Below, piece after piece: positions 9,639 through 17,636 of a DNA stretch of 64,000 nucleotides. This DNA is from Asanoa siamensis (lineage in GTDB: Bacteria > Actinomycetota > Actinomycetes > Mycobacteriales > Micromonosporaceae). The notes below the pieces were generated by a model, which saw only the letters and a list, made by a program, of their open reading frames with translations, had not been told where the DNA came from and made no database searches. Every line of letters begins with the position of its first letter. Positions within the stretch are counted from its first letter, which is position 1. Location of the stretch: the NCBI RefSeq assembly GCF_016862555.1, contig NZ_BONE01000010.1, forward strand, positions 62,001-126,000, read 5' to 3'. The position numbers were made by a program, and so were the translations under genes.

Positions 9639-10547
9639 TCAACGCAGCCACGGGACGCTGCGGTCCAGCAGACCGCGCGTCTTCAGCTCCTTGCGCAGCG
9701 GGATCTCGTCGTCGATGTAGCCGTCCCAGTTGATGCCCCAGTAGTTCGCGGTGTGGGTGCCCTCGCCGATCAGCTGGCGCTGCACCGGGGTGCGGTTGCG
9801 GTACCACTCCGACTCCTTGTCGACGTGCAGTTCGTCGAGCGGGCGGATCCACCGGTACGTGTAGCCGACGAACAGCATCTTGCGGGTGATGTTCGACAGG
9901 TTGGTCGAGCGCGAGTGCCACTGCCGACGGTCGAAGATGAACGCGTCACCCGGGTTCGCCGTGATCTCGACGGCGCCCTCCGGGTCCGGGTTGTGCACCG
10001 TCAGGTCGTCGGGGCGGGGCAGCGAGTTCAGCAGCTGGCTGCCCGGGATGACCTTGGTCGCGCCGCGGCCGGTCTCGGACAGGTCCGACAGGACGTACGC
10101 CACCTTCAGCGAGAACATCGGCCGCGGCAGGTTCGGGTCCATCGTCTCCGGGTCGGAGTTCTGCCGGTACCCGTCCTGGTGCCAACCCCAGTACGGCTTC
10201 TCCGGCTCGGCGGCCGGCGGGGTGACGTCCAGGTGGTTGTGGTGCGTGTAGATGTTCCAGCCCGCGAGACCCCACATGTACGGGAACGCGACGGGGTGCG
10301 TGAGCAGCTCGCCGAACAGTTCGTCGCGGTCGAGGAAGCCGAGCAGGTGCAGGGTGCCGTCCTTGGTGGTCCGGCCGGCGGCCTTCTCCTCCGCGTACAC
10401 CCGGTCGACCGCCTCCTCGAGCGCGGCCCGGTGGTCCTCGGTGAGGACGTTGCGCAGGAGCATGAAGCCCTGCTCGTGGAACTCCTTCCGGTCGACCTCG
10501 CTGATCGGCTCGTAGCCCGTGCGGCCTCCGTAGTCGAACACGTGCAT
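9639..10547 (-). CDS. Phytanoyl-CoA dioxygenase (PhyH/EctD-like) family oxygenase
   Basis: A 302-residue non-haem Fe(II)/2-oxoglutarate dioxygenase. The iron ligands are visible as WHQDG (His123, Asp125) and the distal QWHSRSTN (His211), with Arg222 as a likely 2-oxoglutarate contact. Family phrases include FHEQGFMLLRNVLTEDHR near the start and GDAFIFDRRQWHS. The length matches hydroxylases of amino acids or secondary metabolites, including EctD, but the substrate is not deducible and no ectoine genes are near. It is a single gene with a long, comparatively AT-rich upstream region carrying dyads. Confidence 0.87.
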   Translation of the reverse strand: MHVFDYGGRTGYEPISEVDRKEFHEQGFMLLRNVLTEDHRAALEEAVDRVYAEEKAAGRTTKDGTLHLLGFLDRDELFGELLTHPVAFPYMWGLAGWNIYTHHNHLDVTPPAAEPEKPYWGWHQDGYRQNSDPETMDPNLPRPMFSLKVAYVLSDLSETGRGATKVIPGSQLLNSLPRPDDLTVHNPDPEGAVEITANPGDAFIFDRRQWHSRSTNLSNITRKMLFVGYTYRWIRPLDELHVDKESEWYRNRTPVQRQLIGEGTHTANYWGINWDGYIDDEIPLRKELKTRGLLDRSVPWLR

Positions 10548-10853
10548 TTCCTCCCCGTGACGTCGCTGGGGCCGTCACTTGGACCGTCGGTACGGGCCTG
10601 GGCGGCCCCTGATAACGCGAAAAGTTGAAGCGAATTTGCGTTATCCGGCGATGCTAGAGGCGATTGTCGAGTCGCAAAGACTCGGGGCGGCGGAAGATCA
10701 TCGGGGAATGGGCGATCCGTACGATATGGAGGGGGATCGCTACCGCAAGCGATAGTGGATGCCCATAAATCCGCGCAAGACAGACGCAAGATCATACAGA
10801 AAGTGAGATTAAACTCAGTCGGCGCGTCGCGGACGATCGGGTGATTTACGCCG
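10548..10853. promoter_or_regulatory. 306-base regulatory gap with dyads upstream of the dioxygenase
   Basis: There is no gene here. The region is less GC-rich than its surroundings. It holds GATAACGC (10611-10618) and GCGTTATC (10638-10645), a perfect 8-bp inverted repeat with a 19-base spacer about 65-100 bases upstream of the dioxygenase ATG. It also holds GAGTC-N5-GACTC near 10670 and ATCGCT-N6-AGCGAT (10736-10753). These are candidate operators for the dioxygenase gene. The opposite end abuts the stop of the next minus-strand gene, so only the dioxygenase is likely driven from here. Confidence 0.45.
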
Positions 10854-11738
10854 TCAGGCGTCGTCGAAGACCTCGGCCTGGACGCGGTCGCTGCCGGCGC
10901 CGTCCACGGAGGACCAGCGACCCCCGTCGGCCGACCATTCCATCCCGGCATAGCGCACGGCCTTGACCCCGTGGTCGCTCGCGTGCGAGACCAGCCAGTG
11001 CGCGTAGCGCCAGCCCGCCGTCTGGTCGGCCGCCGCCACCGCGAAGCCCGCCCCCGCCGGCACGGTCTCGACCCGGCCCCAGTCGAGGTTGAGGATCTTG
11101 GTCAGCGCGGTCGAGGCGATCGCGCCCCGCATCAGCGGCTCACCCGGCACGGTGCAGGCCACGGCGCCGGTCGCGCGCCCGAGCAGCGCCGCCGCCAGCA
11201 CCGTGGACTCGTCGGCCCACTTCTCGTAGGCCTCCGGGAACGCCGACCGCTGCACGGCCTGCGCCGCGTCGGTGACCCGCATGTCCTGCCAGCCGCGCAC
11301 CTTCTTGAGGCCCGCGTAGAACTTGCCGGCGGCGTAGCGGGGGTCGCGGATCTGCTCCGGCGTGCCCCAGCCCTGGCTCGGCCGCTGCTGGAACAACCCG
11401 AGCGAGTCCCGGTCGCCGCCGGGCAGGTTCTCGAGCTTCGACTCCTGGAACGCCGTCGCCAGCGCCACCACCACCGCGCGTTCCGGCATCTTCCGGCGTA
11501 CGCCCACCGCGGTGATCGTGGCCGCGTTGGCCATCTGGGCGGCGTCGAGGGTGACCGGCGGGCTGTCGTCGCCGGCCCGCACCGTGCAGTCCCGGCTGGG
11601 GGCCGGCAGCGTGATGTCGGGTGCCTTGAAATCCTGCGAGCTGAGCCACACAGCGAACGCCGCGATCAGGAAGATCGCGACGACTCCGACAACGACGCCC
11701 CGACCTCGCACCGACACCTCCACGTCCTGTTGTGGCAC
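10854..11738 (-). CDS. Membrane-anchored lysozyme-like protein (actinobacterial, function unproven)
   Basis: A 294-residue protein with a short basic cytoplasmic tail, one membrane helix (about residues 13-33) and an external domain. The stretch ALATAFQESKLENLPGGDRDSLGLFQQRPSQGWG resembles the catalytic-Glu and QR region of transglycosylase/lysozyme folds. ITAVGVRRKMPERAVVVAL precedes it. Relatives in actinobacteria are often labelled hypothetical or mis-labelled as transporters. It could cut or bind peptidoglycan at the cell surface. The GTG at 11738 is used; a GTG six codons downstream (11720) with GGAGG-like bases is an alternative. Confidence 0.7.
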   Translation of the reverse strand: MPQQDVEVSVRGRGVVVGVVAIFLIAAFAVWLSSQDFKAPDITLPAPSRDCTVRAGDDSPPVTLDAAQMANAATITAVGVRRKMPERAVVVALATAFQESKLENLPGGDRDSLGLFQQRPSQGWGTPEQIRDPRYAAGKFYAGLKKVRGWQDMRVTDAAQAVQRSAFPEAYEKWADESTVLAAALLGRATGAVACTVPGEPLMRGAIASTALTKILNLDWGRVETVPAGAGFAVAAADQTAGWRYAHWLVSHASDHGVKAVRYAGMEWSADGGRWSSVDGAGSDRVQAEVFDDA

Positions 11739-11789
11739 AGGTTACGACGGCGGTACGAAACCGGGAAACGTAAACGCGCTGATGTGGCG

Positions 11790-12557
11790 TCAACCAGGGA
11801 TCCAACTGGGGTCGCGCTTCTCGCGGAAGGCGGTCACCCCTTCGCGGCCCTCCTCGGAGAGGAAGTAGCCGACCGACCTGGCGCCCAGCTCGGCGGCGTC
11901 CTGCGCGACCGACGGGAGCGGCTGCCGGGCGAGCAGCTCCTTGGTGCCGGCCAGCGCGGCGGGCGCGCCGCGGACCAGGGCCGCGCAGTAGGACCGCACG
12001 GTCGCGTCCAGCTCCTCGACACCGACGGCGGCGGTGACGAGCCCGATCTGGGCCGCCCGCACCCCGTCGAACAGCTCGCCGGTCAGGTAGAGCTCCTGTG
12101 CGGCGCGGTGGGAGAGCCGGCGCAGCACGGTCGACGAGATCACGGCCGGGATCACGCCGAGCCGGACCTCGGTGAACGCGAACGTGGCCTCGGCGGCGCA
12201 GATCGCGATGTCCGCGGCGGCGATCAGGCCGAGGCCGCCGGCCCGGGCCGGGCCGCCGATCCGGGCCACCACCGGCTTCGGGCACTCGACCACGGCGGCC
12301 AGCACGTCGCCGAGCATCCCGACCGGGACCTGGCCGGAGGCGTACGCGGCCGCGGTCTCCTTGAGGTCGGCCCCCGAGCAGAACACCGGGCCGGTGTGCG
12401 AGAGCACCACGACGCGCACCGTGGGGTCGGCCACGGCCGCCGCCAGGGCGTCCAGCAGCTCGGTCATCAGCGGCGTGGAGAGCGCGTTGCGGTTGTGCGG
12501 GCTGTCCAGGGTGAGGGTGGCCACCCCGCGGTCGGCGTCGACCCGTACGAGCGTCAT
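11790..12557 (-). CDS. Enoyl-CoA hydratase/isomerase family protein
   Basis: A protein of about 255 residues with the crotonase fold. The N-terminal NRNALSTPLMTELLDAL, the first oxyanion loop VFCSGADLKE and the second AGGLGLIAAADIAI are present. The residue after the GGLGL loop follows the EVRLGVIPAVISS pattern, with the Glu of FTEVRLG fitting one of the two catalytic glutamates. It would hydrate or isomerise an acyl-CoA. The ATG at 12557 is only 18 bases from the divergent hemW start, so promoters of both genes must reach into the opposite coding region or be leaderless. Confidence 0.88.
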   Translation of the reverse strand: MTLVRVDADRGVATLTLDSPHNRNALSTPLMTELLDALAAAVADPTVRVVVLSHTGPVFCSGADLKETAAAYASGQVPVGMLGDVLAAVVECPKPVVARIGGPARAGGLGLIAAADIAICAAEATFAFTEVRLGVIPAVISSTVLRRLSHRAAQELYLTGELFDGVRAAQIGLVTAAVGVEELDATVRSYCAALVRGAPAALAGTKELLARQPLPSVAQDAAELGARSVGYFLSEEGREGVTAFREKRDPSWIPG

Positions 12558-12575
12558 GGGGCGCACACTAGACGA

Positions 12576-13781
12576 ATGCCCGGCCCTCTTCCCGACGGCG
12601 AACCGGTGCCGCCGGACGGCGCGCTCCCGGACTCCGCCCTCCACGCCGTGGGCGCCCGCGGCTTCGGCGTCTACGTGCACGTGCCGTTCTGCTCGTCGCG
12701 CTGCGGTTACTGCGACTTCAACACGTACGCGCCGGGCGAGCTGCCGGGCTGGCGCACCGAGGGCTACGCCGACACGGTGCTGGCCGAGCTCGAGCTGGCG
12801 GCCCGCACGCTCGGCACCGCTCCGGCGGTCGACACCGTGTTCGTCGGTGGCGGCACGCCGACGCTGCTGCCCGCCGACGACCTCGCCCGGATCGTGGCCG
12901 GGATCGACAAGATCTGGGGGCTCGCGCCGGGCGCCGAGGTGACCACCGAGGCCAACCCCGAGTCGGTGACGCCGGCCAGCCTGCGGGCGCTGCGGGCGGG
13001 CGGCTTCACCCGCGTCTCGCTGGGCATGCAGTCGGTGGCGCCGGGCGTGTTGCGCGTCCTGGACCGCCGGCACTCGCCGGGCCGGGCGGCGCAGGCCGCG
13101 ACCGAGGCCCGCGAGGCCGGGTTCGACCACGTCAACCTGGACCTGATCTACGGGACGCCGGGGGAGACCGCCGACGACTTCGCCGCGTCGCTGGCGACCG
13201 CGATCGGGGCGGGGGTCGACCACGTCAGCGCGTACAGCCTGATCGTCGAGGACGGCACCCGGCTGGCCGCCCGGATCCGCCGCGGCGAGCTGCCGTACCC
13301 GTCCGACGACGTGGCCGCCGACCGCTACCTGGCCGCCGAGGCGGCGTTGACCGGGGCCGGTTTCACCTGGTACGAGGTGTCCAACTGGGCGACCACACCG
13401 GCCGGGCGGTGCCGGCACAACCTGCTCTACTGGACCGGCGGCGACTGGTGGGGCATCGGCCCCGGGGCGCACAGCCACGTCGGCGGCGTCCGGTGGTGGA
13501 ACGTCAAACACCCGGCGGCGTACGCGCACCGCGTCGCGGAGGGCCAGTCTCCCGGCGCCGGCCGCGAGGTCCTGACCGCCGAGGACCGGCACACCGAGGA
13601 CGTGATGCTGCGGCTGCGGCTGCGCGGTGGGCTGCCGCTGGACGTGCTCGATCCGGCCGGGCGCACGGCGGCCGAGAAGGCCCGGGCGGACGGCCTGCTG
13701 GAGATCCACGACGGCGCGGCGACGCTGACCCTGCGGGGCCGGCTGCTCGCCGACGCCGTCGTGCGCGATCTCCTCGGGTGA
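12576..13781 (+). CDS. hemW: Radical SAM heme chaperone HemW
   Basis: A 401-residue radical SAM protein (formerly called HemN-like) that binds heme and delivers it to apoproteins. The cluster motif is CSSRCGYC (Cys39, Cys43, Cys46), lacking the extra Cys of true HemN coproporphyrinogen oxidases. GGGTPTLLP and SLGMQSVAPGVL follow, with the HemW-type C-terminal winged region. A 27-residue N-terminal extension precedes the core. Its stop is one base from the convergent DUF4870 gene stop. In many actinobacteria hemW lies next to hrcA, as here. Confidence 0.93.
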   Translation: MPGPLPDGEPVPPDGALPDSALHAVGARGFGVYVHVPFCSSRCGYCDFNTYAPGELPGWRTEGYADTVLAELELAARTLGTAPAVDTVFVGGGTPTLLPADDLARIVAGIDKIWGLAPGAEVTTEANPESVTPASLRALRAGGFTRVSLGMQSVAPGVLRVLDRRHSPGRAAQAATEAREAGFDHVNLDLIYGTPGETADDFAASLATAIGAGVDHVSAYSLIVEDGTRLAARIRRGELPYPSDDVAADRYLAAEAALTGAGFTWYEVSNWATTPAGRCRHNLLYWTGGDWWGIGPGAHSHVGGVRWWNVKHPAAYAHRVAEGQSPGAGREVLTAEDRHTEDVMLRLRLRGGLPLDVLDPAGRTAAEKARADGLLEIHDGAATLTLRGRLLADAVVRDLLG

Positions 13782-13782
13782 C

Positions 13783-14349
13783 CTACTTGATGACGTTGAC
13801 GCTGAGCGGGTAGCGGTAGAGCTGCCCCTCGTTGGCCTTCACGCCGGCGATGATGCCGAAGATGATCTGGATCAGCATCGCGATCGGGAAGATGATGAAA
13901 CCGATCGCCAGGCAGGCGGTGGCCCAGCCGATGACCGCGACGACCGCCCAGGTGATCTGGAAGTTGAGCGCGGCGACGGCGTGGGCCCGGACGGCCGGCG
14001 AGGTGTTGCCCTTGACCAGCAGGGCGACCAGCGGCGCGACCCAGCTGAGGGTGCCGGTGCTGATGAACGAGAGCAGCGCGCCGCCGAAGTGGGCGATCAG
14101 CGCCCAGGTCTTCTCCTCGCTGTTGGCGAAGCCGGCGGGGGCGCCGTAGCCGGGGCCGGGCGGGTAGCTGCCGCCGGGCGGGTAGCCGCCGCCCTGCGGG
14201 GGATAGCCGCCACCGGGCGGCGGGTAGCCACCGGCGGGCGGGTAGGCCCCGCCGCCCGAGGTGGGCTGGCCCGAGGTGGGCTGGTATGGGTTCGGCGGGT
14301 AGTTAGGGTCGGAGGGACCCTCGCCGGGTGGCCGGGGTGGCTCAGTCAT
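13783..14349 (-). CDS. DUF4870-domain membrane protein with Gly/Pro-rich N-terminus
   Basis: A protein of about 188 residues. The first 75 or so are a low-complexity cytoplasmic tail with repeats of the GGYPP type. Then TWALIAHFGGALLSF begins a three-helix DUF4870 membrane domain (LSWVAPLVALLVKGNTSPAVRAHAVAALNFQITW, and a final double hydrophobic segment). This family is common and uncharacterised. I chose the ATG at 14349 (MTEPPRPPGEG); an upstream ATG nine codons earlier is less likely. It is divergent from hrcA. Confidence 0.85.
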   Translation of the reverse strand: MTEPPRPPGEGPSDPNYPPNPYQPTSGQPTSGGGAYPPAGGYPPPGGGYPPQGGGYPPGGSYPPGPGYGAPAGFANSEEKTWALIAHFGGALLSFISTGTLSWVAPLVALLVKGNTSPAVRAHAVAALNFQITWAVVAVIGWATACLAIGFIIFPIAMLIQIIFGIIAGVKANEGQLYRYPLSVNVIK

Positions 14350-14460
14350 GCCCGTCACGGTAGGGGTATCGATCAACCCGCGCCAGATGCGAGTTCTGAC
14401 TCTTTCTGGACAGCGCGATCAGCGCGGACAGCGATCATCGCCAGGTGAACGGGTGCGTCG

Positions 14461-14490
14461 TAGACTGGCACTCGCTACAGTCGAGTGCCA
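14461..14490 (+). promoter_or_regulatory. CIRCE operator with overlapping -10 box before hrcA
   Basis: TGGCACTC, nine bases, GAGTGCCA (14466-14490) matches the CIRCE dyad bound by HrcA, whose usual arms are TTAGCACTC and GAGTGCTAA. A TAGACT -10 box (14461-14466) ends on the first base of the dyad, so bound repressor would block polymerase. It predicts autoregulation of hrcA-dnaJ by heat. Confidence 0.9.
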
Positions 14491-14511
14491 AAGCGCTGGA
14501 GGGGGTGACGG

Positions 14512-15531
14512 ATGGCTCTCGATGACCGCAAGCTCGACGTGCTGCGGGCGATCGTCGAGGACTATGTCGCCACCCAGGAACCGGTGGGCAGCAAGTCCCT
14601 GGTCGAGCGCCACCAGCTTGGCGTCTCGCCCGCCACGGTGCGCAACGACATGGCCGTCCTCGAGGAGGAGGGCTACATCCGGCAGCCGCACACCAGCGCC
14701 GGCCGGGTGCCCACCGACCGCGGCTACCGCCTGTTCGTCGACCGGTTGTCGACCGTCAAGCCGCTGAGCCCGGCCGAGCGCCGGGCGATCGAGCGCTTCC
14801 TGGTCGGCGCGGTCGACCTCGACGACGTGGTGCACCGCACCGTGCGGCTGCTGGCCCAGCTCACCCGCCAGGTCGCCGTCGTGCAATATCCGAGCCTGTC
14901 CCGGTCGACGGTCCGCCACCTGGAGCTGGTGCCGATCTCCACCACCCGGCTGATGGTGGTCGTGATCGCCAACACCGGCCGGGTCGAGCAGCGCCTGGTG
15001 GAGCTGCCGTTGCCGATCGACGAGACCCAGGTCACCACGCTGCGCCGGCTCACCAACGAGAAGCTCGTCGGCAGCAAGCTCGCCGACACGCCGCCGCTGG
15101 TGCAGGCGCTGGTCGACGAGGCGGCGCCGGAGCTGGCCGGTGCCACGGTCGCGCTCTCCACGGTGCTGCTGGAGACGCTGGTCGAACGGCACGAGGAGCG
15201 GGTGGCGCTGGCCGGCACGGCCAACCTGACCAGGGGCGGCCTGCTCGACTTCCAGGGTTCGCTGCGGCCGATCCTCGAGGCGCTGGAGGAAGAGGTCATC
15301 CTGCTCAAGCTGATCGGTGAGGTGGAGCCGATCACCCGGGTGCGCATCGGTGACGAGAACGAGTTCGACAACCTCCGGTCGACCTCGATCGTGAGCACCG
15401 GTTACGGCCCGGGCGTCACCATTGTCGGTGGTCTCGGCGTGCTCGGACCCACCCGGATGGACTACCCCGGCACCATCGCGACTGTGCGCGCCGTGGCACG
15501 CTACGTAGGCGAGATGCTGGCACAGAACTGA
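14512..15531 (+). CDS. hrcA: Heat-inducible transcriptional repressor HrcA
   Basis: A 339-residue repressor that binds CIRCE elements and depends on GroEL for activity. It starts [26 protein letters not shown] and has the winged-helix pattern [35 protein letters not shown]-like effector and dimer parts follow, and it ends with the typical [38 protein letters not shown] site lies 22 bases upstream of the ATG. dnaJ and rsmE follow in the same direction. Confidence 0.97.
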   Translation: MALDDRKLDVLRAIVEDYVATQEPVGSKSLVERHQLGVSPATVRNDMAVLEEEGYIRQPHTSAGRVPTDRGYRLFVDRLSTVKPLSPAERRAIERFLVGAVDLDDVVHRTVRLLAQLTRQVAVVQYPSLSRSTVRHLELVPISTTRLMVVVIANTGRVEQRLVELPLPIDETQVTTLRRLTNEKLVGSKLADTPPLVQALVDEAAPELAGATVALSTVLLETLVERHEERVALAGTANLTRGGLLDFQGSLRPILEALEEEVILLKLIGEVEPITRVRIGDENEFDNLRSTSIVSTGYGPGVTIVGGLGVLGPTRMDYPGTIATVRAVARYVGEMLAQN

Positions 15532-15592
15532 ACGACCCCGATCTGATCACGGCGGCCGGCACAAGCGAGACGACATGAGGACTCAGAACACA

Positions 15593-16729
15593 GTGGCCAG
15601 GGATTACTACGGGCTTCTCGGCGTCGCCCGAGACGCCAGCGACGACGAGATCAAGCGCGCCTACCGCAAGCTGGCGCGTCAGTACCACCCGGACGTCAAC
15701 CCCGATCCCGCGGCCGCCGAGAAGTTCAAGGAGATCAACGCGGCCTACGAGGTCCTCTCCGACGACCAGAAGCGGCAGATCGTCGACCTCGGTGGCGACC
15801 CGCTCGCGCCGGGCGGCGGCGGTCCGGGCGGTGGCCCGGGCGGTGCCGGCCCGTTCGTCGGGTTCCAGGACATCATGGACGCGTTCTTCGGCGCGGCCGG
15901 CGGTGGTGCCCGCGGTCCGCGCCCGCGCACCCGCCCGGGTGCCGACGCGATCCTGCGGCTCGAGCTCGACCTGCTGGAGACCGCGTTCGGCGTCGAGGCG
16001 CCGATCACGGTCGACACCGCCGTGCTCTGCACCACCTGCTCCGGCGCCGGCACGGCCGCCGGCACCCACCTCGCCACATGCGAGGCCTGCGGCGGCCGCG
16101 GCGAGGTCCAGTCGGTCCAGCGCACCTTCCTCGGCCAGGTCGTCTCGTCGCGCCCGTGCACGGTCTGCGGCGGCTACGGCACGGTCATCCCGCACCCCTG
16201 CGCGACCTGCGCCGGCGACGGCCGCGTGCGCACCCGCCGCTCGCTGACCGTCAAGATCCCGGCGGGCGTCGAGGACGGCATGCGGATCCGCCTCGCCCAG
16301 CAGGGCGAGGTCGGCCCGGGCGGCGGCACGGCGGGCGACCTCTACGTCGAGATCCATGAGCGGCCGCACGACGTCTACTCCCGCAAGGGTGACGACCTCC
16401 ACTGCCGGGTGACCGTGCCGATGACGGCGGCGGCCCTCGGCACCCGCCTGACGATCAAGACGCTCGACAGCGAGGAGACGGTCGACGTCAAGCCGGGCAC
16501 CCAGCCCAACTCGACGCTGCGGCTGCGCGCCCGGGGCGTGCCGCACCTGCGCGGTGCCGGGCGGGGCGACCTCTACGTGCATCTCGACGTGCGCACGCCG
16601 GTGAAGCTGACCGGCGAGCAGGAGCGGGTGCTCCGCGAGTTCTCCCGGTCGCGGGGTGAAGAGGTGGCCGAGCTGACGAAGCAGGGCGGCTTCTTCTCCC
16701 GGGTACGCGACGCGTTCAACGGCCATTGA
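15593..16729 (+). CDS. dnaJ: Chaperone DnaJ (second, HrcA-linked type)
   Basis: An Hsp40 co-chaperone of about 378 residues. The J domain starts at [10 protein letters not shown] and holds the HPD triad. A Gly-rich linker follows, then four zinc-finger repeats ([32 protein letters not shown]) and the C-terminal peptide-binding domains. I prefer GTG 15593, because family members start two residues before DYYG and GAGGA lies about 12 bases upstream. An ATG at 15575 would add six residues. It stands 61 bases after hrcA, as expected for the actinobacterial hrcA-dnaJ2-rsmE group. Confidence 0.96.
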   Translation: MARDYYGLLGVARDASDDEIKRAYRKLARQYHPDVNPDPAAAEKFKEINAAYEVLSDDQKRQIVDLGGDPLAPGGGGPGGGPGGAGPFVGFQDIMDAFFGAAGGGARGPRPRTRPGADAILRLELDLLETAFGVEAPITVDTAVLCTTCSGAGTAAGTHLATCEACGGRGEVQSVQRTFLGQVVSSRPCTVCGGYGTVIPHPCATCAGDGRVRTRRSLTVKIPAGVEDGMRIRLAQQGEVGPGGGTAGDLYVEIHERPHDVYSRKGDDLHCRVTVPMTAAALGTRLTIKTLDSEETVDVKPGTQPNSTLRLRARGVPHLRGAGRGDLYVHLDVRTPVKLTGEQERVLREFSRSRGEEVAELTKQGGFFSRVRDAFNGH

Positions 16730-17487
16730 GCCGACCGCTTTTCCTCGTCGACGCACTGCCGTCAGGCGAGGAGTTCGTTCTGGACGGCCCCGAGGGTCGC
16801 CATGCGGCCACGGTGCAGCGGCTGAGTGCCGGCGAGGAGCTGTTGCTCGCCGACGGGCGGGGTGGCACGGCCGAGGCGGTCGTGACGGCCGCCGGCAAGA
16901 GCGCGCTGACCCTGACGATCCGGGCGCGCGCGTACGAGCCGGCGCCCGACCCGCGCCTCGTCGTGGTCCAGGGCATCGCCAAGGGCGACCGGGGCGAGCT
17001 GGCCGTGCAGGCGATGACCGAGGTCGGCGTCGACGAGATCGTGCCGTGGGCCGCCACCCGCTCGGTGAGCCGCTGGCGCGCCGAGCGCGGCGGCAAGGCC
17101 CGCGAGCGCTGGGTCTCGACCGCCCGGGAGGCGGCCAAGCAGTCGCGCCGGGCCTGGTGCCCGGTGGTCGGCGGCGACCCCGACGCGTCGACGGCGACCG
17201 TCGCGACCCGGCTGCGCGCCGCGGCGGCCGCGTTCGTGCTGCACGAAGAGGCGGTGACACCGCTGGCGACCGCGCCGCTGCCCGCGCGCGGCGACGTGCT
17301 GGTGGTCGTCGGACCCGAGGGCGGCATCACGCCGGAGGAGCTGACCGCCTTCGCGGACGCCGGTGCCATGGCGGTGCGGCTGGGGTCGAGCGTGCTGCGC
17401 ACCTCGACGGCGGGCGTGGCCGCGCTGTCGGTGCTCAGCGCCCGCCTGGGCCGCTGGGGCTCCACATCGGACGGCGCACAGGCATAG
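16726..17487 (+). CDS. rsmE: 16S rRNA m3U1498 methyltransferase RsmE
   Basis: A 253-residue SPOUT-fold methyltransferase that modifies U1498 of 16S rRNA. It has the N-terminal PUA-like part ([24 protein letters not shown]) and the knotted SAM site ([17 protein letters not shown], then [16 protein letters not shown]). The TTG start overlaps the dnaJ TGA stop, so translation is coupled. It ends the hrcA-dnaJ-rsmE operon and is followed by a hairpin. Confidence 0.95.
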   Translation: MSRPLFLVDALPSGEEFVLDGPEGRHAATVQRLSAGEELLLADGRGGTAEAVVTAAGKSALTLTIRARAYEPAPDPRLVVVQGIAKGDRGELAVQAMTEVGVDEIVPWAATRSVSRWRAERGGKARERWVSTAREAAKQSRRAWCPVVGGDPDASTATVATRLRAAAAAFVLHEEAVTPLATAPLPARGDVLVVVGPEGGITPEELTAFADAGAMAVRLGSSVLRTSTAGVAALSVLSARLGRWGSTSDGAQA

Positions 17488-17495
17488 ACATGGTT

Positions 17496-17531
17496 GACGG
17501 CCGGCACCCACGGGGGAAGGCGCCGGCCGTC
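17496..17531 (+). terminator. Terminator after rsmE
   Basis: GACGGCCGGC and GCCGGCCGTC form a perfect 10-bp stem with a 16-base loop, 8 bases after the rsmE stop. There is no clear U tract. It separates the heat-shock operon from the convergent GH3 gene. Confidence 0.65.
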
Positions 17532-17636
17532 CCATATACGAGACCACATCACCCGTTCTTCAGCAAGTCCGCCTTCCCCGTTCGGGCGAACGACGACTGT
17601 GCGCCATTTGCCGACCCAGGCAAGATCGACGTTCGG

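Noticed and set aside
12576-13709. A long minus-strand fusion of the enoyl-CoA hydratase with sequence opposite hemW
   Set aside because: The frame is open by base composition only. Recognisable hydratase sequence begins at the ATG at 12557.
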